Positions 1 to 7,570 of a stretch of DNA of 64,000 nucleotides are shown here, in pieces (positions within the stretch are counted from its first letter, which is position 1; each line of letters opens with the position of its first letter). The position numbers and the translations under genes are program-made. The DNA is from JAJRXR01 sp041987545 (GTDB lineage Bacteria > Planctomycetota > Phycisphaerae > Phycisphaerales > UBA1924). The notes under the pieces are model-generated. The model was not told the DNA's origin. It ran no database searches and was given only the letters and a program-made list of their open reading frames with translations. Location of the stretch: assembly GCA_041987545.1 (NCBI GenBank), contig JBHIWH010000002.1, positions 310,001 to 374,000 of the forward strand, read 5' to 3'.

Positions 1-726
1 ATGGGCAACGCCGCCGAGCACATCGCCGAGAAGTACTCGATCTCCCGCGAGGCCCAGGACGCCTTCGGCGCCGCCTCGCACACCAAGGCCCACGCCGCCT
101 GGGAGGCCGGCCACTTCGACGCCGAGACCGTCACCCTCACCGGCGAGCAGCTGGGCAACCGCAAGAACCCCGGACCCGAGGGCGGCATCCAGCGCGACGA
201 GGGCATCCGCCCCGAGTCCACCGCCGACGGCCTCGCCAAGCTCCGTCCTGCCTTTTCAAAGGACGGCACGGTCACCGCCGGCAACGCCAGCCAGATCTCC
301 GACGGCGCCGCGGCGCTGGCCGTCTGCTCCGCCGCCAAGGCCGAGGAGCTGGGCCTCAAGCCCATGGCCCGGATCGTCAGCTACCACACCCACGGCGTGG
401 ACCCCAAGGACATCTTCGCCGCCCCCATCGGCGGCATCCAGGGCGCCCTCAAGAAGGCCAACCTCTCCGTCAACGACATCGACCTCTTCGAGATCAACGA
501 GGCCTTCGCCGCCCAGGTCCTGTGCAACGTCAAGGAGCTGGGCGTCCCCGAGGACAAGCTCAACATCTGCGGCGGCGGCGTCGCCCTGGGCCACCCCATC
601 GGCGCCTCCGGCGCCCGCGTCCTCACCACCCTCGTCCACCAGATGAACCGCACCGGCGCCAAGAAGGGGCTGGCCGCCCTCTGCCTCGGCGGCGGCAACG
701 CCGTGGCGATGGTCGTCGAACGCTAG
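1..726 (+). CDS. Acetyl-CoA C-acetyltransferase (thiolase), 3' part only
   Basis: This is the C-terminal 241 residues of a thiolase, which condenses or cleaves acyl-CoA with free CoA. The family is normally about 390 residues, so the gene begins upstream of the window; the in-frame ATG at base 1 is an internal Met. Visible family motifs are EINEAFAAQ, the His-containing GVALGHPIGASGAR and the C-terminal Cys motif CLGGGNAV, which supply the catalytic His and second Cys. The N-terminal nucleophilic Cys is outside the window. Whether it serves degradation (FadA-like) or synthesis (AtoB/PhaA-like) cannot be decided here. An SDR lies on the same strand at 1608 but with a minus-strand gene between, so they are probably not co-transcribed. 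Confidence 0.93.
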   Translation: MGNAAEHIAEKYSISREAQDAFGAASHTKAHAAWEAGHFDAETVTLTGEQLGNRKNPGPEGGIQRDEGIRPESTADGLAKLRPAFSKDGTVTAGNASQISDGAAALAVCSAAKAEELGLKPMARIVSYHTHGVDPKDIFAAPIGGIQGALKKANLSVNDIDLFEINEAFAAQVLCNVKELGVPEDKLNICGGGVALGHPIGASGARVLTTLVHQMNRTGAKKGLAALCLGGGNAVAMVVER

Positions 727-825
727 ACCGCGCAAAGGCTCTTCCACCAGGGCAGCCGTGCCATTCACATCGCAGCATTGATCGAGCACGGCGCCACGGC
801 TTGTCCCGGAACGGCAAGCCGCGCA

Positions 826-1488
826 TCACACCATGCGCTGCCTTGTCCGCAAACGCCTCCACCCCACGGTTCCCCCGAACGCCACCATCCCCGGCACCGC
901 GATCAACAGCATCGTCCAATCCAAAGACCGCCGAGCCGTCACCGGCGCCGTGCCACCAAACCGCGGCCTGAGGATGTTCCACCCATCAGCGGGCGGGAGG
1001 GAACCATCCTCCAACGCCACGACGTCCCAGTCCTCCCACGCCAGATCGAACATCTCCCTCCCGGACGCGACCTCGACGAGCCTCACGACATCCCCCGCGA
1101 GCAGCCGCCGAGACGCCTCATCGCGATCCGGCATCGCCACCGCCAGCCGCTCGGCGATCACATCGACGCCGAGCTCCCCCAGCTCGGGCCCATCGGGCCC
1201 GCCATCCTCGGGCCATTCGTATAGCCGGCCCGTCGCCGGGCGATATCGAAATCGACCCGCGTCGTCGATCGCCGCCGGGAACTTCACCGACACCCGGTCC
1301 GGCACGGCCTTGAACAGCACACCCTCCCAGATCGAATACGCGCGCACGTCGTACTGCTCGTACGCATCGCTCGCCCCGACTACCACGTGGCTCCACGACC
1401 CCGCCGTCACCAGCAGCAGCCACAGCGTCGCGATCCCCACTGCTACCCAGAGCACCAGTCCCATGCCCAACACCAGCACCTGACGCAT
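826..1488 (-). CDS. Hypothetical membrane protein with two terminal TM segments
   Basis: A predicted protein of 220 residues with no recognised family. An N-terminal hydrophobic segment (about residues 3-28, VLWVAVGIATLWLLLV) and a C-terminal one (about 193-210, LLIAVPGMVAFGG) flank a hydrophilic middle with several Trp, Asp and Glu residues, so the central domain is probably extracytoplasmic. The start at 1488 places Met directly before the first TM segment, with GGAGGAG about 12 bases upstream; an in-frame ATG at 1560 would add 24 residues. The reading frame stays open throughout. It is transcribed toward the thiolase and away from the SDR. Function unknown. Confidence 0.6.
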   Translation of the reverse strand: MRQVLVLGMGLVLWVAVGIATLWLLLVTAGSWSHVVVGASDAYEQYDVRAYSIWEGVLFKAVPDRVSVKFPAAIDDAGRFRYRPATGRLYEWPEDGGPDGPELGELGVDVIAERLAVAMPDRDEASRRLLAGDVVRLVEVASGREMFDLAWEDWDVVALEDGSLPPADGWNILRPRFGGTAPVTARRSLDWTMLLIAVPGMVAFGGTVGWRRLRTRQRMV

Positions 1489-1607
1489 CGAACCAATGTA
1501 CTCCTCCGCCGAACGCCCAGATCCCACCACAAAGCGGCGGCCTGCTACCCCCTCTACCATTCACCCCCTGATCACCCTCCACCCCACCACCTGAACCCAA
1601 GGCCCCC

Positions 1608-2297
1608 ATGCCCACCTACCTCATCACCGGCGCCAACCGAGGCATCGGCCTCGAGCTCACCCGACAGCTCACCGCCCGGGGCGACCGCGTCATCGGCGCC
1701 GCCCGCAACCCCGCCGCCGCCGACGATCTCAAGGCCGTCACCGACTTCGTCACCACCCTCGACGTCGCCGACGAGTCCTCCGTCCTGGCCATGGCCAAGC
1801 GGCTCTCCTCCGAGACCATCGACGTCCTGATCAACAACGCCGGCGTCTTCCCCGACTCGGGCGTCACCTCCTGCCTGGAGACGACGCCGGAGATGATGCT
1901 CGACGCCTACCGCACCAACGTCGTCGGCCCCCTCCTCGTCACCCGCGCCCTGCTCCCGCAGCTGGAAGCCGGCGACCGCAAGCTCGCCGTCCAGATCACG
2001 TCCAACATGGGCTCCAACGAGGAGCAGACCCGCGTCAAGCGGACGGGGCACCTGGCGTACTGCGCGTCCAAGTCCGCCCTGAACATGGTCAACACGCTCA
2101 TGGCCAACGAGCTGACCGACCGCGGCGTGACTTCCGTGGCGCTGCACCCGGGCTGGATCAAGACCGACATGGGCGGCGAGAACGCCGAGCTCGAGCTCGA
2201 GGACGCCGCCTCGATGATCATCAAGACCATCGACGCCCTGAAGCCCAAGGACGCCGGGGCGTACAAGGACTACAAGAACAAGAAGATGGCCTGGTGA
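1608..2297 (+). CDS. Short-chain dehydrogenase/reductase
   Basis: A 229-residue classical SDR, an NAD(P)-dependent oxidoreductase with a Rossmann fold. The cofactor motif TGANRGIG lies at residues 7-14, NNAG at about 83-86, and the catalytic YCASK (Tyr-x3-Lys) at about 148-152. It resembles the cytosolic carbonyl-reductase-like group, and the substrate cannot be read from sequence. Length is normal. It is followed by a palindromic repeat (2303-2340) that also separates it from the convergent halogenase-like gene. It appears to be a single-gene unit. Confidence 0.9.
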   Translation: MPTYLITGANRGIGLELTRQLTARGDRVIGAARNPAAADDLKAVTDFVTTLDVADESSVLAMAKRLSSETIDVLINNAGVFPDSGVTSCLETTPEMMLDAYRTNVVGPLLVTRALLPQLEAGDRKLAVQITSNMGSNEEQTRVKRTGHLAYCASKSALNMVNTLMANELTDRGVTSVALHPGWIKTDMGGENAELELEDAASMIIKTIDALKPKDAGAYKDYKNKKMAW

Positions 2298-2302
2298 AGA
2301 AT

Positions 2303-2340
2303 CCTCCCTCTCCCCTCTGGGGAGAGGGCCGGGGTGAGGG
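2303..2340. repeat. Intergenic palindromic repeat, CCCTCTCCCC type
   Basis: A perfect 10 bp inverted repeat, CCCTCTCCCC (2306-2315), TCT loop, GGGGAGAGGG (2319-2328), is followed by GCCGGGGTGAGGG. From memory this is a very widespread extragenic element in many bacterial phyla. It sits between two convergent genes and could fold as a bidirectional transcription stop, though no T-run follows. The copy number in this genome cannot be judged from one window. Confidence 0.6.
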
Positions 2341-2433
2341 ATTCCGACCCCTCCCGGCGCCTCGAGTCCGCGCGAGTGAAGCGCACGGCGCGTCTACCCG
2401 ATCTGCCGACCTGCCGATCTCACGACCTGCCGC

Positions 2434-4197
2434 TCACAGGTTCGACTTGTAGCTCAGCCCCTCGCCGACGTCGCGGACCGCCTTCTCGGAGTCCTCGGCC
2501 GCCCGGATGTACCGCGTCCCCTCGTTGTCCACCCGCAGCACCGGGCGGCGCTTGTCCACGCTCGCCAGCACCCACCCGTCCTGGACCATCACCTCCAGCG
2601 CCTGCAGCGCCTGGTTCCGCACGGCGTCGCGGCTGGCGGCGGGCGCCGCCCCCATCACCCGGTCGAACAGCTCCCGCGCGTCCGAAGTCTGCCCGAGCAC
2701 CTCGGCCACCCGCCCCCACGCGCCGGCCAGCGGCAGCCTCGCCTCGCCCCGCTCGTAGCACTCGACCGCCTCGATCCGCCCATCCCGCATCGTGGACCGC
2801 GTCCGCCGATCCGCGTTGCGCAGGTTCAGCTTGAAGACGTTCTTCCCGTCCACGCTGTACTTCGTCTTGCGACCCTTGGAGTCGAACAGCTCCAGCAGCT
2901 GTTTCGTGGACGCGACGTCGAACCCGCCCACGGTCGCGTTCTCGACCACGCCCTGCGTGAACCCGCCCTGGCTCAGCCAGCGCCACGCCTGGGCCGGGTT
3001 CAGCCGCAGCCCGCACTCCTTGGCGATCCGCTGGCAGTGCTCGGCGATGTCCGTGAACTGCCCGTTGGCCGAGTACCAGAACTCCGCGAACCGGATGTGC
3101 TGGCGGATGTTCGTCCGCGTCGCCTCGTCGTACTGCTCCCGAAGCCAGTCCGGCTCGTGCTCCCCCCGCTCCAGCTCCAGGATCGTGTACGCCGCCGCCC
3201 GCGCCGACGAGTGCGCCAGGGTCAGCCCGGCCGCCAGGATCGGGTCGGCGAACCCGGACTCCTCGCCCACGAGGATCCAGTTCTCGCCAACGACGCGCTC
3301 GGCCAGGTGCGACCAGTCCTTGCAGCTCCGCACCTCGTCCACGGGCCGGGCGTCCCTGATCAGCCTGGAGACATCGGGCTCGCTCCGCACCGCCTCCTCG
3401 TACAGCTCCTCGGGCCGCTTGCCGGACTCCTTGTAGTACTCGCTCGGGCAGATCAGCCCGATGCTCGTCCGCGTCGGGCCCAGGGGGATGAACCAGATCC
3501 AGCCGTAGGGCAGGCTCCGCACCTGCACCCGCGTCCCCCCCACCCCGATCTCGATCGCCCACTCGGCGTTCTCCCAGTAGTTCCAGATCGCAATATTCCG
3601 CAGCGTCGTCGGCGCGTCCGTCTCGACGCCCATCGCCCGGCGCAGCAGCCCGACCGCGCCCGTCGCGCCGACCACGTGCGACGCCGTCACCGTCTCCCCC
3701 GAGGACAGCCGCACGCCCGTGATCCGGTCGCCCTCGCGCTCGACCTCCTCGACGCGTGTCTGCTCGCGGACCTCGCACCCCATCTCCTCGGCGTGCCTGA
3801 GCAGAATCTCGTCGTAGATCGCCCGCTCCACCTGGAAGGCCGTCTGCGTCCGCTGGCCCTCGTACCTAGCCGGACGCGCCTCGTCGCGGAACTCCTCGGC
3901 CGGGTAGAAGTCCAGGTCCCACCGCGCCCGGTTCACCCCCCACGTGTACGACGCCCCCAGCTTGATCGGGAACCCCGCCGCCTCCACCTTGTCCCACGCC
4001 CCCATCTCGTGCAGCACCAGGCTGCACGCGGGGAGCTGGCTCTCGCCCACGTGCTCACGCGGGAACTTCTCCTTTTCCACGATCAGCACACTGAGCTCGG
4101 GGTTGTACTTCCGGAGCAGAGTCCCGACCGTCGCCCCGGCCGGCCCCCCGCCCAGGATCACCACGTCGTACGCCGCTGTGCCGCTCGGGTCGCTCAT
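2434..4197 (-). CDS. Flavin-dependent halogenase-like FAD oxidoreductase
   Basis: A 587-residue FAD enzyme of the tryptophan-halogenase family. The FAD motif GGGPAG is at residues 16-21, GESQLP at 51-56, a Lys at 79 within FPIKLG matches the position of the halogenase catalytic Lys, and the halogenase signature WxWxIP is present as WIWFIP at 233-238. In the family these residues generate and guide HOCl to the substrate. About 150-200 residues follow the catalytic region, containing no motif I recognise. The ATG at 4197 fits the Rossmann start; a longer in-frame extension to 4428 is Arg/Gly-rich and unlikely. No peptide or polyketide synthase genes are nearby, so the substrate is unknown. A plain FAD monooxygenase is the alternative. 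Confidence 0.85.
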   Translation of the reverse strand: MSDPSGTAAYDVVILGGGPAGATVGTLLRKYNPELSVLIVEKEKFPREHVGESQLPACSLVLHEMGAWDKVEAAGFPIKLGASYTWGVNRARWDLDFYPAEEFRDEARPARYEGQRTQTAFQVERAIYDEILLRHAEEMGCEVREQTRVEEVEREGDRITGVRLSSGETVTASHVVGATGAVGLLRRAMGVETDAPTTLRNIAIWNYWENAEWAIEIGVGGTRVQVRSLPYGWIWFIPLGPTRTSIGLICPSEYYKESGKRPEELYEEAVRSEPDVSRLIRDARPVDEVRSCKDWSHLAERVVGENWILVGEESGFADPILAAGLTLAHSSARAAAYTILELERGEHEPDWLREQYDEATRTNIRQHIRFAEFWYSANGQFTDIAEHCQRIAKECGLRLNPAQAWRWLSQGGFTQGVVENATVGGFDVASTKQLLELFDSKGRKTKYSVDGKNVFKLNLRNADRRTRSTMRDGRIEAVECYERGEARLPLAGAWGRVAEVLGQTSDARELFDRVMGAAPAASRDAVRNQALQALEVMVQDGWVLASVDKRRPVLRVDNEGTRYIRAAEDSEKAVRDVGEGLSYKSNL

Positions 4198-4310
4198 GCC
4201 CTGTATGTAGCACCCCGCCGCCCGCCACGCCAACCCGATTCCCGCCGCTGACCCCGGGGCCGAGAACCGCCCGCCCAGCACGCGTGCCCGGGCCCGGCCC
4301 CGGCCCCCCG

Positions 4311-4322
4311 CGAAAATTTTCG
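4311..4322. promoter_or_regulatory. AT-rich 12 bp palindrome upstream of divergent genes
   Basis: CGAAAATTTTCG is a perfect dyad in a region otherwise almost pure G and C. It lies 114 bases upstream of the minus-strand halogenase-like start (4197) and 106 bases upstream of the small plus-strand gene at 4428. An extended -10-like TGGTAGAAAT follows at 4331-4340 on the plus strand. It could be an operator or the core of divergent promoters. No regulator gene is adjacent. Confidence 0.35.
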
Positions 4323-4427
4323 AGCCCGCCTGGTAGAAATCCTGCGCCAGCGCAGTACCCTCCCGCCCCAACGACCGACGCGCGTGCGTCGGCGCGATCG
4401 CAGGTCCACCAGCCGAGGAGATCCCCA

Positions 4428-4538
4428 ATGAAGGATCACGACCAATCCGTCGTGCCCGTCACCCGGGCGATCAACACGATTCGCGGCCGAGTCGCCATCG
4501 CGACCGTCCCCGCCTTCGGCTGGGTTGTCCCCGGCTGA
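4428..4538 (+). CDS. Very small protein, 36 residues
   Basis: A short open frame with GAGGAG seven bases before its ATG, starting MKDHDQSVVPV and ending in a hydrophobic, Pro/Trp-containing tail (FGWVVPG). No family is recognised. It begins 230 bases from the divergent halogenase-like gene and precedes two other tiny genes with strong ribosome sites. The good Shine-Dalgarno sequence and the upstream AT-rich patch support translation, but length alone gives no coding proof. It could be a leader peptide or a chance frame. Confidence 0.35.
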   Translation: MKDHDQSVVPVTRAINTIRGRVAIATVPAFGWVVPG

Positions 4539-4684
4539 TCGCCCGCCGAAACCCGTCGTCATCGCCCCCGAGCCCAGCGGCCCCAGCCGCCCGGGACTCG
4601 GGGATGGTCGTTCTCTCACGCGAACCACAGCCGCACGACGCGGCGACACCGGGTGCGCGCCCCTGCGCGCACAGGAGGTGCACC

Positions 4685-4870
4685 ATGCAACGCCCCGAGC
4701 GGAGCGAGCTCTCACGCCGTCTCCGGGAACAACTCGAGCAGTCGCTCCGAGAGCGGCTGGCCCAGAGCGAGGCGAGCCGCGAGGAGCTGCGGCGCCTGGT
4801 CTGGGAGTTCCTCCGCCGCGAGGCGGAGCGGAGCGAGGAGGCCCCGGAGCCCGCGGCCCAGAGCTCATGA
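4685..4870 (+). CDS. Small Arg/Glu-rich helical protein, 61 residues
   Basis: The ATG is preceded by AGGAGGTG with a four-base gap, one of the strongest ribosome sites in the window. The 61-residue product is highly charged, with heptad-like Leu spacing (LSRRLREQLEQSL, LRRLVWEFLRRE), so a single amphipathic helix or short coiled coil is likely. No family is recognised. A long GC hairpin terminator lies 32 bases after the stop, and a second 61-residue gene of similar composition follows at 5073. Function unknown. Confidence 0.55.
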   Translation: MQRPERSELSRRLREQLEQSLRERLAQSEASREELRRLVWEFLRREAERSEEAPEPAAQSS

Positions 4871-4902
4871 ACGTCGGACCAGGACAACCCACCCCAAGTC
4901 GA

Positions 4903-4947
4903 GGGGGCGTGGCCGGGAAACGACCGGCCACGCCCCCTCTCCCATTT
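4903..4947 (+). terminator. Rho-independent-type terminator after the small gene
   Basis: A perfect 14 bp stem (GGGGGCGTGGCCGG at 4903-4916 with its complement at 4924-4937) closes a GAAACGA loop and is followed by TCTCCCATTT. The T-tract is weak, but the stem is the longest perfect hairpin I noticed in the window. It ends the transcript of the gene at 4685-4870. Confidence 0.7.
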
Positions 4948-5072
4948 GGGCCTGCCCGATTCCGAGCCTGGTGGCGGCGGATTCGGCGATTGCCGGGCCG
5001 CGGGTGAGAGATCTCAGCTTCGCCCGCAGAGCAGGGGTGCGGACGCCGGGTGGGAACCGGAGGAGGACAGCC

Positions 5073-5258
5073 ATGACGGGCAGCGCGAACAACCTGTGCG
5101 ATCGGGGCGCCACGCGGGCCAGACGGCTCGCGGAGGCGTTGGCCTCGTCGCGGGCCGGTGACGAGGGCCGTGAGGAGCTGTGGCGCGAGCTGCGGTCTGA
5201 GCTGCGGCGGGACGCGCGCAGGCGTCTCACGCGGCGGACGGCGCCGGCGTTCGGGTGA
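5073..5258 (+). CDS. Second small Arg/Glu-rich protein, 61 residues
   Basis: GGAGGAGG precedes the ATG by a few bases, giving a strong ribosome site. The 61-residue product shares with the gene at 4685 the same length, high Arg and Glu content and a REELxREL-type helical core (EELWRELRSELRR against EELRRLVWEFLRR). A basic tail RRRLTRRTAP follows. It may be a diverged tandem copy, but the similarity is mostly compositional. It lies beyond the 4903 hairpin, so it probably has its own promoter. Function unknown. Confidence 0.5.
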   Translation: MTGSANNLCDRGATRARRLAEALASSRAGDEGREELWRELRSELRRDARRRLTRRTAPAFG

Positions 5259-5293
5259 CCTCGGCCTCTAGACTCCGGAACGCGTGATGAGAC

Positions 5294-5926
5294 TCAGCGG
5301 CGCCGACGGCGGGCCGCCAGCAGGCCGGCGATGCCGAAGACCGACGCCGCGCCCGGGGTCGGACTCACGACCCAGATCGACGCGCCGCCCGCCCCGATCC
5401 CCTGCACGTGCCCGACCAGGCGGAACGCGCTGTCCGAGTCCAGGTCGCTCAGCGAGTCGATCACCATCTGGTACGTCAGCCCGCCCGAGTAGTCGAACCG
5501 CGTCGTCAGCGATTCGCCCGGGTTGATCGCGTTCACCTGAGGCATCGGCGAGTTGGGATCCGCCGAGAAATGGGCCCCCTGCCAGGCGCCGCCGAACATG
5601 TCGATCGAGCCCGCCGGCGTCGGGGGCGTCGCGGGCGAGGCGTAGTCCACGCCCGGGACGTTCATGATCGTCGCGTTGAGCAGCTGCATCGAGGCGTCCG
5701 AGCTCTCGATGTAGATCGAGGTCAGGTTTGCGGGCTCGGTCGAGTCGTTGCCCCAGACGAAGTCGATCGTCGAGCCGTTGTCCACGACATCGACCCAGAT
5801 GTCGATGTTGCCCGTGGGCACGCCGTCGGCGTTCTCGAACACGAACAGGTCGAACCGGGTCGAGACGCCCGCCAGCGAGGTCGAACTCAGGGCGGCCAGG
5901 GCGGCGGCGGTAACGATCGAACGCAT
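5294..5926 (-). CDS. Secreted protein with PTPG/RRRR C-terminal sorting signal (copy A)
   Basis: A 210-residue exported protein. The signal peptide is residues 1 to about 20 (AAALAALSSTSLAG), the body is a beta-rich domain with FVFENADGVPT and DNGSTID motifs, and the C-terminus is PTPG, a hydrophobic stretch and RRRRR, a PEP-CTERM-like anchoring tail. In such systems the tail is cleaved after export by an exosortase-type enzyme; none is in this window. The start is supported by GAGAGGAG upstream. The gene at 6216-6845 is a clear paralog with the same order of motifs, so the two arose by tandem duplication. Ligand and role unknown. Confidence 0.82.
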   Translation of the reverse strand: MRSIVTAAALAALSSTSLAGVSTRFDLFVFENADGVPTGNIDIWVDVVDNGSTIDFVWGNDSTEPANLTSIYIESSDASMQLLNATIMNVPGVDYASPATPPTPAGSIDMFGGAWQGAHFSADPNSPMPQVNAINPGESLTTRFDYSGGLTYQMVIDSLSDLDSDSAFRLVGHVQGIGAGGASIWVVSPTPGAASVFGIAGLLAARRRRR

Positions 5927-6141
5927 GGTCTCACTCCTCTCGGGCCCACGCCGACAACCCCCGCCGGCGCAACGGACTCCTTCCCCAAACTGCCACGAGA
6001 CCCGGCGGCGGCCAGCAAACTCCGATAATCCTCACCCTGATGCGCGGGCCCCTCGGGCTCCGGATCACCGCAACTCACTGTCCTTCATCGCCTTATGTAG
6101 CTAGAGCGAGATCCAGAAAGAAGAGGCCACCGGAAGGTGCG

Positions 6142-6174
6142 CGCAGAAAGACCGCCGGTCTGGTGGGCCGGCGG
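6142..6174 (-). terminator. Terminator after CTERM copy B
   Basis: On the minus strand CCGCCGG, a nine-base loop and CCGGCGG are followed by TCTTTCT. The hairpin is 40 bases past the stop at 6216 and before copy A, suggesting that the two paralogs are transcribed separately. Confidence 0.5.
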
Positions 6175-6215
6175 CGTGGGGTGAGATCTTCTGGGACCGG
6201 CCCGGGGGAGCCGGA

Positions 6216-6845
6216 TCAGCGGCGGCGGCGGGCGGTGAAGACGCCGCCCATGGCCAGCAGGGCCATCGTGCCGGGGGTCGGGGTCACGACCCAGATCGAG
6301 TTGTCGTTCGGATCGAGGCCCTGGACGTGGGCGGCGGCCCGGAAGTCACCGGCCTGCAGGGCGGCGATGACGTCGCCGGCCGAGTAGCCGGCGCCCAGGT
6401 CGAACGTGATGGTGAGCGACTCGCCCGGGTTGATGGCCTTGACCATGGGCTGGGGGGTGTCGGGGTCGGCGGAGAAGACGTTGCCCTTCCAGACGCCGCC
6501 GAAGCCGGCGATCGAGCCGGCGGGGTTCGGGGGCGCCGAGCCCTCGGAGTACACGACCTGCGCGGTGTTGTGGATGGTGGCGGCGTCGAGGGCGGCCTCG
6601 GCGAAGTCGGAGCCCTCGAGGTAGATGTCGGTCACCGTCGCGGGGATCGACGAGTCGTTGTGCCAGACCAGGTCGATGGTCGAGCCGTTGTCGATGGCGT
6701 TGATCCAGACGTCGAGGCCCGAGGTCGGGACGCCGTCGGCGTTCTCGAAGACGAACATGTCGACGCGGACGTCGGCACTGGCGGTGGCGGGCGCCAGGGC
6801 GAAGGCGGCGGTCGCGGCTGCGGCCAGGGCGGTGGTCTTGCGCAT
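6216..6845 (-). CDS. Secreted protein with PTPG/RRRR C-terminal sorting signal (copy B)
   Basis: A 209-residue paralog of the downstream 5294-5926 product. It has a signal peptide (about residues 1-24, ending ATASA), the shared FVFENADGVPT, DNGSTIDLVW, NDSSIPAT, FGGVWKG, FSADP, AINPGESLT and SIWVV motifs in the same order, and a C-terminal PTPG, hydrophobic segment and RRRR. The start is the ATG just before the signal peptide; the frame continues upstream but that part has the composition of non-coding DNA. Probably cell-surface or periplasmic. Three imperfect 16-base repeats lie in the upstream intergenic region. Confidence 0.82.
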   Translation of the reverse strand: MRKTTALAAAATAAFALAPATASADVRVDMFVFENADGVPTSGLDVWINAIDNGSTIDLVWHNDSSIPATVTDIYLEGSDFAEAALDAATIHNTAQVVYSEGSAPPNPAGSIAGFGGVWKGNVFSADPDTPQPMVKAINPGESLTITFDLGAGYSAGDVIAALQAGDFRAAAHVQGLDPNDNSIWVVTPTPGTMALLAMGGVFTARRRR

Positions 6846-6978
6846 GTCGGGGCCTCTCGTCTCTCGTGATGTGGGGTCGGTCCGCCCGGTGGGCGGCGAT
6901 CTCTCTCGCGTGAGAAGGTGCCACGGCGTGGGCCGACCGCCAGCGATCGGCGTCGGCGGGTCGGCCCGGGCGATGGGT

Positions 6979-7036
6979 GTGCACGGGTCGTGCGGCGCGT
7001 GCGGATCGTGCGAGGTCTGGGTGTACGGGTTGTGCG
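6979..7036. repeat. Three imperfect 16 bp direct repeats
   Basis: GTGCACGGGTCGTGCG (6979-6994), GCGTGCGGATCGTGCG (6997-7012) and GTGTACGGGTTGTGCG (7021-7036) share the form GYGYRCGGRTYGTGCG, spaced 18 and 24 bases apart. They lie between the FKBP stop and the upstream region of CTERM copy B. They could be operator sites for copy B or low-complexity drift. Confidence 0.4.
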
Positions 7037-7054
7037 GGGCCTGCGGGCCGCGCG

Positions 7055-7570
7055 TCAGGGCGCGGGCGTCGCGTCCTGGGGACGCTCGGTCGCGACGAGG
7101 TGGACGACGAAGTGGAGCGTGTCCTCGGGGCCGAAGGCGTCGGGGTAGCGCTGGCGCTGGGTGATCGCGGGCGGCATGATGGCGCGGCGTTTCTGGCCGA
7201 CGCGCATGCCGGCGACGAGCTCCTCCATGCCGTCGACGACCTGGTCGGCGCCGAGGGTGAACGACAACGGCTGCCCGCCGGAGGTCCAGGTGGAGAAGAT
7301 GAGCGTGCCGTCCTCCAGGGCGGTGGACTCGTGGATGCTGACGGTGTCGCCCCATTGGGCGCGGGGGCCGTCGCCCTCGGCGAGGAGCTGGTACTGGAGG
7401 CCCGAGTCGGTGGTGGTCCAGGGGGTGATGCCGGTACGGTCCCACTGGGGGGCGGTGTGTCGGACAGGGGTGTCGATGTTGACGCAGCCGGGGAAGAGGG
7501 CGGCAAGCAGCCCAAACGAAACACACAGCCGCGTGGCTCGCGCACGGGACACCGTCGTCGTCGCGGTCAT
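7055..7570 (-). CDS. FKBP-type peptidyl-prolyl isomerase, probable lipoprotein
   Basis: A 171-residue protein with an N-terminal signal (about 1-27) ending FPGC, a loose lipobox, then an FKBP domain from about residue 55. Family landmarks are WGDTV, the active-site-type VVDGMEELVAGMRVGQKRRAIMPP run and the closing FVVHLVATER strand. FKBPs catalyse cis-trans isomerisation of X-Pro bonds; this one probably acts in the periplasm. Its ATG overlaps the stop of the upstream PEP-mutase-family gene as ATGA, so translation is coupled. Pro, Ala and Thr form the C-terminal tail. Confidence 0.85.
   Translation of the reverse strand: MTATTTVSRARATRLCVSFGLLAALFPGCVNIDTPVRHTAPQWDRTGITPWTTTDSGLQYQLLAEGDGPRAQWGDTVSIHESTALEDGTLIFSTWTSGGQPLSFTLGADQVVDGMEELVAGMRVGQKRRAIMPPAITQRQRYPDAFGPEDTLHFVVHLVATERPQDATPAP

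Noticed and set aside
4198..4428. N-terminal extension of the halogenase-like protein to 4428
   Set aside because: The added 77 residues are Arg/Gly-rich and the FAD-binding fold begins normally at the ATG at 4197.
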